This document shows positions 23,467 to 34,438 of a DNA stretch of 64,000 nt, piece by piece (the stretch's first letter is position 1; each line of letters begins with the position of its first letter). A program made the translations under genes and the position numbers. Under the pieces are notes generated by a model, which was not told the DNA's origin, made no database searches, and saw nothing but the letters and a program-made list of their open reading frames with translations. The stretch covers positions 35,715,296 through 35,779,295 of the forward strand of contig NC_030386.2 in NCBI RefSeq assembly GCF_001625215.2, in the 5' to 3' direction. This DNA comes from Daucus carota subsp. sativus (taxonomy: Eukaryota; Streptophyta; Magnoliopsida; Apiales; Apiaceae).

Positions 23467-24993
23467 TCAATATACTTATATAAAGGAGAAACGAGGGGCG
23501 TGTAGGTGGCGCCTCTCACATCGCTCCGTTTTATTTTTCTAATTTTCTGAAATTTTTGGATGAAAAATATTAAAAATTAGAACTACCTTTTTTAGTTTCG
23601 GGTATATTAGAAGCAAGTTTCAGAATTTGATTTTGTTTCAATTTTGTTTCAGATTATTTATGGAATATAGTATCTTGAAAGTTTTAATATGATTTTGTTT
23701 CAGATTATTCAATTATGGGAAAGACAAATTATTTATGGAATATAGTATCTTGGCGCCTCTCACATCGCTCCGTTTTATTTTTTTAATTTTCTGGAATTTT
23801 TGGATGAAAAATATTAAAAATTAGAACTATCTTTTTTAGTTTCGGGTATATTAGAAGCAAGTTTCAGAATCTGATTTTGTTTCAATTTTGTTTCAGATTA
23901 TTTATGGAATATAGTATCTTGAAAGTTTTAATCTGATTTTTGTTCAGATTATTCAATTATGGGAAAGACAGATTATTTATGGAATATAGTAGCTTGAAAA
24001 TTTTAATCTGATTTTGTTCAGATTATTTAATTATGGGAAAGAGTAGCAAACAAGTCTCTCTCCACCTATAAATACCCGTATAGATCGTAATATTTTGGAT
24101 CATCAAAACACAACCTCCTCTCTCAATACCACAAATCTACCCGATAGTTCTCTTACTCGATTTTTAAAGGAGAAGCGAGGGGCGTGTAGGTGGTGCCTCT
24201 CACATCGCTCCGTTTTATTTTTTAATTTTCTGAAATTATTGGATGAAAAATATCAAAAATTGGAAATACCTTTCTCTTGCTCGATTTTTAACTCGGAGGT
24301 GTCGTTATTCTGCAACGATAAGTGAAGGCTGTTACAGTGAAGGTTGTTGCAAGCAAATGTAGTTATAGACCGTTATATTGGAGTCGACAAATCCAAACAC
24401 GGGGAAAGAATATAGTCTTGATAGGATATCGATGGTTGATGTCAATTAATTAACTATTAATGATGTATGTTTGTTGGTTATTCTTTTATAATATTTGTTT
24501 TGTTCATCGGACATGTTTGTTGTTGTTAATTTTTATATTATTTACTTTGTATACATGAAAAAATTATTCATGCATTATATGTTTGCTCCGTTCAAGCAAC
24601 TTTTAAGAGGGTAGTTATATTTAAGTTAAATGTTTTTGTGCACAATCAATCTAAAAAAATTAGAGGAAGGTGACAATGTAAGAACATGATTACTTTTCCA
24701 AAAAAAAAAATAAAATTTTAAGATTCGTCACGCTTTAAATTGTTATTTACGTGTATAAATTTATTGTCATTTTTTCACCATGAATTATAGTCCAATTTTG
24801 CAATTTTATATATTAGTATTTGTATTACATCGAGAATTTTATAATATAAATTTATTTAATCGTACAAATATTAACTTGAAACATTAATATACTTTTTATA
24901 GACAGTCATAAAATTATTTTATTCTATAAATATTAATATTGGATCATTAATATAATTTTTATAGGCCGCCGCAACGCGCGGATTCTCAACTAG
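23467..24993 (+). mobile_element. Non-autonomous Helitron, about 1.53 kb
   Basis: The 5' end is TC within TCAATATACTTATATAAAGG. The 3' end is CTAG, preceded by a GC-rich hairpin-capable stretch (GCCGCCGCAACGCGCGG, 24964-24980) about 9 nt upstream. The host bases are A at 23466 and T at 24994, the AT insertion site of Helitrons, with no target duplication. No Rep/helicase coding is present, so it depends on an autonomous partner. The interior contains tandem copies of the 5' region. Confidence 0.85.
23508..24270 (+). repeat. Tandem copies of the Helitron 5' region
   Basis: A 244-bp unit starting GGCGCCTCTCACATCGCTCC runs 23508-23751 and repeats at 23752-about 23995 with few changes. A third, partial copy at about 24164-24270 restarts further upstream (TTAAAGGAGAAGCGAGGGG), so it also includes the Helitron leader. 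The frame 24095-24325 crosses this repeat and is not a gene. Confidence 0.85.
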
Positions 24994-25482
24994 TTGTCAA
25001 AGTTACAAGATATTTAAATTAACGTATGGCCAACATAAAGTCCAGTCGACAAAATTAGTGGCCGAGACTTCCCAATTGAAGGTCTATTATTTATTTCACT
25101 TCCTTGTGTTTTTTTTTTTTGTTTTGTAATTTGTTTAAGGACTACATATATTACAAATTACATTTAAATAGAGATAAAATAGTAAAAAATAAATATCCTC
25201 TTTATTTGACAATTCTGATTTTATTTGACAATTCTGATCATAATGAAACTTGTCTCAGATCAGATCTATATTAGCTGTTAGCGGATTGAATTAGATGTTC
25301 TGACTAGCGGATTGAATTAGCGGTTTTGTTTAAAACTGTTTGGTAAATAGCTGTTTTATTAGCTTTTTCTGACACATAGCAAAACCGCTAACCCAAAAAA
25401 CTCTTCAAAGTATCTTTTTGAAAATTAGCATTTTGAGACCAAACCTCTATTTAAATCCGCTGACTATCAAACATTTTCATTA
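24994..25482. other. Intergenic, possible outer MITE remnant
   Basis: Contains repeated TAGCGGATTGAATTAG (25269-25320) and AAACCGCTAA, echoed at 25880-25990 on the other side of the Tourist-type element. This may be an older element that the Tourist copy split; its ends could not be set. Confidence 0.4.
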
Positions 25483-25877
25483 GAGCATCTCCAACGGCGT
25501 TGTCTATAATCGTTGGCTAAATTGGACCTGTAAGACATTATGTAAAATTTGCTGAACCTGTAAGAGATTTTGTTTCAATGGTATTGGCTATATCGGTTGG
25601 CTATAATTTAAAAATAGTATGTTATTAATATTTTAAATTGTTAAAATAGAATATATCAGTTCAATATGGTAATAAATGATGTACAATCTTCCTACAGATT
25701 TTCTTACAGACCTGTAGAGGTTCGACAAATTTAGCCATCCATAGGAGGTTGGCTAAATTTATAGACAACAGCTGAGCATGGTTGGAGTTGGATTTTTGGA
25801 GCTGTTGGCTAAATTTTTTTATTTTAAGTATGCCACCTCACTTTTTAGCCAAGGGCTTTAGATGGTTGGAGATGCTC
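25483..25877. mobile_element. Tourist-type (PIF/Harbinger) MITE, 395 bp
   Basis: Inverted ends GAGCATCTCCAAC and GTTGGAGATGCTC, flanked by TTA on both sides (25480-25482, 25878-25880). The interior has repeated TTGGCTAAATT motifs in both orientations. Perfect 13-bp ends. Confidence 0.9.
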
Positions 25878-26576
25878 TTAACGGATTGAAATGATCAAAC
25901 CTCTAACTCATCCCAAAACTCTAATTTCTTCTCAAACCGTTAACTTCCAAACACGAACTGTGATTCTGTTTGGATTGAATGTAATCCGTTGAGGATCTAA
26001 TTTTGGGTTTTCATGATCTGAACTGCAGCCCGGTTCCTGGGCTGTTCAAACGGCCCAATAACACACGGTCCTCAAAGTTTCCCAATTTTGAAAAAATTCC
26101 TGCACATATCTCTCCGTAACATAAAGAAAAATCCATTTTATTGATATCTCTGATTACATTATTCCAAGTCTTATTTCTCTCTCTTGTAAATAAAATTATT
26201 TAATATATTTATTTGATTGATTCGCTTAACTATTTTACGTATATTATCATTCGAAAAATAGCATAAAAGTTATAAAAAAAATACGAGGGGAAAGGTGAAG
26301 ACAAGTAACTCAACTTATCCATCAAATAAAATCCAATCTGTTGTAAACACAGCCCCCTCTTTTCAACTGTTCCTTTGATACACGTTCACAAATTTCTTGC
26401 CCCATTTTTTCCCTGGGTATTTGTTTTGTCAAAATTAAATTTGGGGGTTCATATTAATCTGTAAATTAAAAAAAAGGAAAAAAGAAAGATATTTGTTGAA
26501 TTGATTATCTAAGTTTGAGTTGCTGTACTTGAAATGAATGTTAGAGATACAACTAGTTGTATAGCTTGATCAGCGT
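25878..26576 (+). other. Upstream region and leader of the J-protein gene
   Basis: AT-rich, no coding frame. The last few hundred bases should contain the promoter and 5' UTR of the gene starting at 26577. Confidence 0.45.
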
Positions 26577-29500
26577 ATGGAAGACAATGATAAACATAAG
26601 CCCACTTACAAGGTACTTCCAATTGTCCCAACTTATGTAAGACATGTTTATGTTCTGTATGTTTCATTTTCATGTTTGTGTCTGTGTTGTTGATGTTGTT
26701 ATTATTTTATTCTCTGTTTACGTGTTTTTTGGCCTCTTTCTTGTAATATGTTGGTTTGATGTGCTGGGGTTTTTAAGAAAAGCCTGTAGCACATTTATGA
26801 AGGAAGCTTATGTTAAAATGCCTGTAACTAGTTCTTGTGTTTGAGGCCCTTTGTATAATTGTTCAATTGGCTCATTATTTACCTGGTGATTGTCTTTTAT
26901 AATTATAATAAATAATAAATTGGGTGCTAGTTCAAATACAGACTAATTTAGGATGTAGTCTCGAAAAGGGTGATTGTATTATTGAAACCGGTGATTGTAC
27001 TGTCTTGAATCTTGATTGCTAATTTGTGCTTCCATTTATTAAAACTAGGTAATTTTACTAACAGGGTACGGTTTATTGTAGCCTGTTTGTAGACTTTAGA
27101 GGCTGAAATGCTTTGTTTTTAGTAGAATGCTGTTATCAATTATCAAACCAGAAAATTAATTGTCATATGTTTGCTTTTTGCCTTAGATGCTGCTTATAGT
27201 GTTGTTTGTTTTAATTGAAATTCCCTATAAATATGTACTCCTATATCTGTTTTCTTATATGATAATTTTCCTGATGGGTTTCTGATGTTTTTCTTTATGG
27301 ATGTCAAGGATTATTATCAAATTCTAGAAGTAGATTACGATGCTACGGAGGAGAACATCAAATTAAGTTACAAAAAACTTGCACTGGTCAGTTACTTGTG
27401 TCCTTGTTAACTGTTATGCCCATTTCTTTTGTTACTTTGTTATGCACACCCTTTAACATTATGGGAACATGCAGAAGTGGCATCCTGACAAACACAAAGG
27501 TGATTCTGCTGTCACTAACAAATTTCAAGCAATCAACGAGGCTTACACAGGTATACTTGTGTCAAACACAAAAGAAACTGTTAAAAATTGTTCTGTTTTT
27601 TAGTTAATCTATTGCTATTTTAAAGCTAATTTGTTAGTACCAGGCAGTGTTATATTATATGTTGCAGGCATCTTGTTTATTAGTCAAAAAGTCTGGCATT
27701 TATACTTTAACTTCTGTGTTCAAGCTACTTGGGGGTGGTACCGTGTTCCTATATTTTTATATACACCTATTGTCATAACTACTCCACCTTCTATTAGCAC
27801 CAATAAAAAGAAAAGGATAAAGATTAAAAGGAATCAAGGTGTATTTTGTTAGAGGCATCTGCTGTTTGCTTATAAGATCTATACTTGAGACTTTGCATAC
27901 TTCATAATTGGAAGTTATTGACCGATGTCATCAACTTACAGTGTTAAGTGATCCTGATAAGCGGCTTGAGTATGACTTAATTGGGAACTATGAAGTTGAG
28001 AAGTACACTTTACCGGTGAGAACTATATATCTGTTATAGTGTGTGTGATTACTCTAACTTAGTTTTTTGGTCAATTTGATTGACATCAATACAGTTTTAC
28101 TTTGGTTTACCATTTGTGATACTTTGATTGATTTACAGGAATACTTAACCAGATTTAAAGGGATGATACTTACTTGTAATGGGCTGGGTCTTGGTCACAC
28201 ATCAATTTGGTGAGTTTTCTACACACTTGGATGAGTTTGATCTTAATACAGGCAGGCCTGTCTATCACATTCATTTTTCTGTAAAATTTGGTTATATTAT
28301 GATGTATTCTGTATTCTTTCTGTCTAGAAATCAATCTTTAATATCTTTTCCTCAAATTACAAAAGAGATTCTTTCCGATTCATCTTTGAAGGCTTAACAA
28401 TTTTCAGATGTTATGAATCAGTTCCATGATTTTTTGTCGATGCGTACATGAATTTTGTCACACAGATATGCTATGAATATCCCCCCTCCAAAATAAAAGT
28501 TTATACTCTGAGCTATTATGCTAATAGGATGGTGCACTGGGACCTTTATTTCTTTTTGGTCCTGACCACAATGTCCATATGCTCTACATTTTCTCTGTAA
28601 TACTAGCCGGTAAAAACTCGTAAGCCGGTGGGTGAATGTTAATTATGATGTTTGGGTGCTGTACACTGATTTCACTAAGAAATGGATTCTAATGCTTTCT
28701 TTGGACACCATTGTTAGTTGTACTAAATGTTTATATACAAATTTACTTATTTAGTAACTATAGCATTCTTGTCTGGGGAGAAGGGAAGGGCTTACTGACT
28801 AAAAGAACTGGAAGATTTTGGCATACTAGTCTGATGGAAATGAAGATATTAAATATATGTGCATATATTGCAGAATGCAGATAATTTCCGGTCAACATTG
28901 TGTTTTGCATATTGCTGTCATTCATTTATATTGATGTCTTTTGTCCCCTTTGTATGCTGGAATCTTCACAGAAACAACCTTTCTACTACTAGAACCAGGG
29001 GTAAGTTTGTGAGATTCTTACCCCCTTGCCTACTTTTGAGATCCTCCAGGCTACTTCCGAGTGGGATATGGTCGGTTTTTTTTTGTCAGGTCTAGTTCTT
29101 TTAAAGGATAGCCCCATATATCCAGTTCCATCTATTTAATTTGAAAAGTTGCATCAAATATTCCCTTTTGCTTGATTGGATATCAGGACAAATGGATTTT
29201 AAGCATGTAGATTGTAGGCTGGATCCTGGGTTACTGATATTTTTGTATCGATCAGTTTCATATTGCTTTCAGTTATTTTACTTATAGTTTACTGTTTCCA
29301 CCATCAATTTGACCATATCCTTGATTTATATCTGTCGGGGAATATGAGTAGAAAGGTAACCAAAAATTAACAAAAAATAGAATAACATAAAACAAGACAA
29401 TGGTGTTATCGTGGTTCTGTCTTTTGCTGCATTCCAGAAGCCACACAAATATTATTGATCTCAATCTTAGAGTTTTTAGAGTGCAAGTGATAAAATATAG

Positions 29501-30243
29501 AGGAATAAACTGAACTAAATTCTCTACAAAATGCCTGGCCCTCAATTACTAAGCCACACAAATATTATTGATCTCAATCTTAAAGTTTTTAGAGTACAAG
29601 TAATATAATATAGAGGAATGAATTGGACTAAATTCTCTAGTGCCTGGGCGTGAATTACTATTTTCCTCCCCAAGCCTAATATTAGCTGTTGAGGTAGTAT
29701 AGCCTCGTACTACTGCTAGCGAGCATGAACTGTAGACAATTGGCTGACAGAATATGAATAAACAAGAAATTCCAAATTCAGGTATTCAATAATATATGAT
29801 AGACAATGATGGAACTTCTGGAGCCACAGTCATAATGTTCTAGTGCTTTACACTATTGTATTTGAACTTCATATGGCAAGCTTGCTTCTCTTCGGGTGCA
29901 TAAAATTAAATTATTCCTTCTTTACTTATTTTATTCTATTCTTTACTGTTCAAACACTCCTTGTAATATTGGCATAATTCATTTATCACTATCAGTATCA
30001 TTACATTTATTCAACACTACTATATTTATTGTATGCGAACATGCACTAGGATTCTCATTTAGTTTGGGCCACATAGCTGAATAATTTCTACCACTTCGTG
30101 TTGCATATTCCCACTATAATTGTTTCCACTCTCGCACGTCACTTTGGCCTGTAAAAAGGTTTTTGTAGACGGCTACTCACAGTTGCTGTTTATTGTACAG
30201 GTCACAGCAGTTGATGGAATCTAGCGAGTTCGATGATAAATAA
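26577..30243 (+). CDS. Short DnaJ-domain co-chaperone (At5g16650-like), 125 aa
   Basis: Exons 26577-26612, 27309-27386, 27475-27550, 27942-28015, 28139-28209 and 30201-30243 sum to 378 nt with all phases closing. The J domain covers about residues 13-75: [31 protein letters not shown] with the HPD tripeptide at 41-43, [14 protein letters not shown], and [13 protein letters not shown] conserved tail ([19 protein letters not shown]) follows. There is no signal peptide, Gly/Phe region or zinc domain, so it is a class III (type C) J-protein that should stimulate Hsp70 ATPase; the client is unknown. Length and tail match the Arabidopsis At5g16650 type. The last intron is unusually long (1991 bp) and contains a tandem duplication. 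Confidence 0.9.
29438..29660 (+). repeat. 113-bp tandem duplication in the last J-protein intron
   Basis: Copies at 29438-29550 and 29551-29660 both start AAGCCACACAAATATTATTG and end near TGCCTGG(C/G)C..GAATTACTA or CAATTACTA. About a dozen substitutions separate them. Confidence 0.9.
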
Positions 30244-31398
30244 GGTTCTGTTGTGGAGTCTTTTTAATTCTACAACTAGCCTTTGTACACATTCCGGCCA
30301 CTTCACATCTGCTGGACCTAAATTTCATACTACAAAAATTTCCCCAATGTAATTGAAGATGTGAGAGGTCTACACTGTACAATGAGTTTATCTTTCAGGC
30401 AAAACCTGTATTTGGTTTTTACATGGAAGAAATGTTACGATTTGCCCGTAACTTTCAAACACTGACCTAGCGTCGAGCTATAATGGCATATTTTTGCAAA
30501 CAAGTTACGAATCCATGTTTCTGGAGGGCATCGTACGAACCTCTTTAATTGATATGGTGCTCCTTTCTCTTACTTGTTTTTATCGTAATTAAAGATGGAT
30601 GATAGCTGCTGTTGGTTTTCATGTTTAAGCACCAATTTAATGGTATTTTCCACTTGCAACAGAAGACATCATCCTAAATGTATCTTTCGGGACAAATCAT
30701 ATCAAAATTTCTGGTCAGTGAAATTGTAATCTTGGCTGTGGTAGAATTAGATTATCAGACCATCAGCATATTGTATTCCGAAATCCAAATTAAGCTATGT
30801 ATTAATTCAATTCCAGATGGTGTGGAAAACCTTCACTGAGTCATAATATGATCTTAATATTTATAAAAGAAACCAATATTTATGATCTTAATCACAATGG
30901 CAAGTCATAAAATGACTATAGGTGCATTTAAATATCAAACATACTATAACTTGTATGTAATGTAGAAACCAAATTGCAAGATCTTTTGTGATCTTTCTGC
31001 TATATTTTACCTATGACATACATTTATTATACCATTCGATGGCCTCAAGGGGTAGTTATCTCAACTATCCTTCTCCATGAGTTATCTCTACTAACCTTTA
31101 GTTGCCATGAGCAGACAAATTGACTCTTGAATAATACTACTCCTGAATAATACATTAATTCTACTCACTCCGTCCCGTTTAATAATATTGATATGAGACG
31201 GAGGACTCGACACGTATTGCAAGACCTTCGTAAAACATGGCTGGGAAGGATTCCTAGTCGGCTCGTTCAAGACCAAATGGAAACTTAACAAATAACAACA
31301 GCAATATACCCACAAGTCTGAATCACTGACATAAAATTCGGTTGATTTCATAATCAACAAACAATCGAACAATCCCAATCCAATCTAAACCAATCCGT
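30244..31398. other. 3' UTR and intergenic DNA between convergent genes
   Basis: Contains the 3' ends of the J-protein gene (+) and the AIG2-like gene (-). A piece at 31165-31205 (CTCACTCCGTCCCGTTTAA and GAGACGGAGGA) looks like a collapsed Stowaway end pair with most of the interior lost. The frame at 31091-31378 is not a gene. Confidence 0.5.
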
Positions 31399-31911
31399 CT
31401 AATTAGAAGACGATACAAAATTCCTGATATGATCCAAAAACGAAACTCCCCTCGGCCTATCTCCCCGTCTCACATACCCTTTCGCCTGAACCTCCGTGTA
31501 ACAATCAAACCCCTTCTCCCCATTCCTCTTCCACAGATCCATCGCATAATTCCGGTGCGCATAATACGCCTGAGCCGCCGAAACTCCGTTCAGTCGCACC
31601 GGCATTCTCTCGTAATGCCCCGTGGCCAAGCCCTCCAGCTCGTCGATGCGGACCAGGGCCTTATCGGACACCGAGTACAATTCCCCCGCGACGTGGTGGC
31701 CTGATCCGGGGAGATTCAGGAGGAAAGGGACTTTGAAGGGGCCGCAGACGAGGGGGAGCTTATCGGCGGTGGTGTAGACGCCGATGAAATCGGCGTCGCC
31801 GGAGGAGAGCATTTCGAGGAGGAGATTGTGGTTGGGGAAGCCGCGCTTGAGGGTGCCGTAGGTGAAGATGAGGGTTTGGGTTGGGTTGGTTTCAGTGTTG
31901 TCTCCACCCAT
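31399..31911 (-). CDS. AIG2-like / gamma-glutamylcyclotransferase family protein, 170 aa
   Basis: Single exon. I start at MGGDNTE (31911) because the 25 codons before it are basic and unlike the family. Signature features are [10 protein letters not shown] (Y-G-T-L at 18-21, substrate loop), G-V-Y and [18 protein letters not shown], and the acidic DELEG motif (90-94), which holds the catalytic Glu of the GGCT fold, followed by HYER and the Y-Y-A-H strand. The C-terminus reads [11 protein letters not shown]. Family members release 5-oxoproline from gamma-glutamyl compounds or from crosslink-derived gamma-glutamylamines; AIG2 itself was found as an avirulence-induced gene. It most resembles Arabidopsis At3g02910. 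The gene is GC-rich compared with its surroundings. It converges with the J-protein gene. Confidence 0.9.
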   Translation of the reverse strand: MGGDNTETNPTQTLIFTYGTLKRGFPNHNLLLEMLSSGDADFIGVYTTADKLPLVCGPFKVPFLLNLPGSGHHVAGELYSVSDKALVRIDELEGLATGHYERMPVRLNGVSAAQAYYAHRNYAMDLWKRNGEKGFDCYTEVQAKGYVRRGDRPRGVSFLDHIRNFVSSSN

Positions 31912-34438
31912 TTCTGATTGGATTGTGTCACGAGGAGTTACCTTTTTTGTTATATACTCATGTTTTGTGGAATAATAACGTATCACTCATGAACTAATTA
32001 CATAATATATTATTTATTTTGTATATTGCATATTATATTGGATTAATAAATTAGTGGACCGTATCGTTTGTTTAATATGAGGTTGGAATCAGAAATCAGA
32101 TTGGGATGATATGGGATTTTTTTTTTTTGACAAATATGACTTATAATCTTACAAATGAGTATCTGTTCTAAAATATTCTCGAGATGAGCCTGAGTTTAAG
32201 CTCTTAACCAGTGAGATATCCAACCGTGCTCTGATGATATGTGATTTTAGTTATATGTTAGATTTAAATTTCGTCATTTTAGTTATAAACTCAAAATTAC
32301 AACATAAATTTAAATTATTAATATTTAATAACCCTGTAAATTATCCGAGGTACAATATTAATATACGAAAGATTCGTTAACATCCAAATCGAAGCTAAAA
32401 TCACTAAAACCGTATGTGTAGTTTATATTACGTGATGATGATATTATTCATGGGCCAAATTTTTCACTGTATATCTGGGCCCTTACAAAAAGCCCGATAA
32501 CCGAGAGTGGTAGTAGCCTAGTATCATACTCGCAAGTTGCAACACTGTTAATTTCATACCGCAAGGCCCACGGCCAACAACAGTTCACAAGATACGTACT
32601 CCTACTAAATTTGTCGTGTAAATAGTTGAACAAAGAATTGCATATTTTGTATGAATAATTTGCACATCAGACTCTTTTGACAAAAAATTGACATTGATCT
32701 TTTATTTGTTTAAAAGAGATTAGAGATCTTAAACGAATGTGTCAAATAAGTTCATGTGTATTGTACATTCAATTATTCTTACAACCACAATCGACTAAAA
32801 GCTATCGTGATAAAAAAAAATAAAAATACTTACACTTTAAATCAACCAAAAGAAATACATTAAGAAGTTCTTATCTCGTATCTTGCTTTCGGAAAATTTA
32901 TGCGATCACAAAAAAAATACAAACGCTTTAACAAGTTTGGAAAAGACAATTTGATGGGAGTGACAGAAACACACATTAAAACGCAACATATATTCAAGGA
33001 TGTGATAACTGATAGCGAATTAGTGGAGTAGAAAATCTTCAACTTCTATCCATTAACTATTTATGAATTAGACTTAATATTTTCTTATTTTACTCTTTAA
33101 TTCCTAGTTGCCCACTGCATACATACATGATACACCGCCATACATGCACAATTACTTCATCACTGATTAGTATTGTCTAATTGGATTAATAAAATAGTGA
33201 TAACGTAATCATTATATTAATATTTAATTTAATTTAGAATTTTATTTAGTGAAAACAAAAATACATTATATTATGCGATAATTCATTGCTATCATTAGTA
33301 TTGACTAAATATACTCAATGTTTGTTAGTCCATTCTTATTGTCTTACCATAGCTTATTTATGATTAATGAATGTTGGATTCTAGTTGCTACATAGAACGA
33401 TCAATTAAACTAATTTAATTTACAAAAAATGTTATTTATATTTTCATTTTGTGTACATGGCAAAGAAAATACACTACCGTCATTTAGTATTACATGACAA
33501 ACACGAAATCATATGTCTTATACTTAAATAAAAAATTTAGCATAGATATTATTTACCTATATGCAATAGAGTAATAATACGGCATTAACATCAAGGTTTA
33601 TCAACACAGTACACAAATTTTAAGCGAATCATTTTTAATATTTACTAATCATAAAAAATGTATGCAGTGCAGCCCCAATTTTCAATATCCATATGATTAA
33701 TAATTTTTTTATTTTTTATAATATTAGTGTGACGCTCTAACAAATTTAAAAAGGAGAGGAGAAATTTGATGGAAGTGCATGAAGAAGGCTCTTGGAAATT
33801 GCAATGAGGCACAGGAGTTTCAAACACGGCTTGACTGACTTCTGAAAGATGGAAAGATGGCTAGTTACGCCATAACTTTACACGTGGCATTACACACGTC
33901 ATATTAATTTTTATTTTAGGTACTGTATAAAGCATGATTATAAAGACTATGCCGTTCAATTAATCATCACTCATTTCTGGGTCCTTATTCAATTTATTAT
34001 ACACAATCTTATTCCAAAATTTAGATTTAAATTAATTAGTTAAGCTTTTTACTAAAACTCAGTTGTTAAGTTTCTCTTTCAAATAACACTCAATATTGAG
34101 AAGGGGTGCCTCCTCACAAAGGGGGTCGCACTAATTATTATGCATTATATATTCATCCTTACTAAAAACGAATAACACGATTAAATCGATTTTGATAATT
34201 TGATTAGAAGAAGACTTCCAACGACTGAGAAAATGGTGCAGCAGACATTTAGAAGAAGCTACTTAGAATACCTCAAATTCTCCCTGGCTTCTAAATTTTA
34301 TGTTTTGTGTGAAAAACGTTTTCTTTATCCACTTATATTTATTCAAATATGGTAAATTCAAACTCATTTCTTTTTTCCTAATTATCTTTGGTATTTATAT
34401 TCTACTACATAATTTTAACAAGCCTACAACACATTATA
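31912..34438. other. Intergenic, AT-rich
   Basis: No genes. Holds the upstream region of the AIG2-like gene, one SINE-like fragment (about 32105-32240) and two weakly similar minus-strand stretches (about 32925-32965 and 33735-33775) that may be remnants of one repeat. The target duplication of the retrotransposon is TTATA at 34434-34438. Confidence 0.45.
32105..32240 (-). mobile_element. SINE-like fragment (shortened copy)
   Basis: Read on the minus strand it has an A-box-like start (TATCTCACTGGTTAAGAGC) and a 3' tail AGAACAGATACTCATTTGTAA, then TATAAGTCATATTTGTC and an A-run. The same tail occurs at 52907-52975 on the minus strand, so the tail defines a dispersed family. No target duplication checked. 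Confidence 0.5.

Noticed and set aside
31429..31931. Frames overlapping the AIG2-like gene on both strands
   Set aside because: Shadows caused by the high GC content of that gene; Pro/Ser/Arg-rich with no homology features.
32860..33827. Two minus-strand frames sharing a weak Leu/Pro/Ser similarity
   Set aside because: Similarity is about a dozen residues with gaps; may be decayed repeat pieces but cannot be defined.
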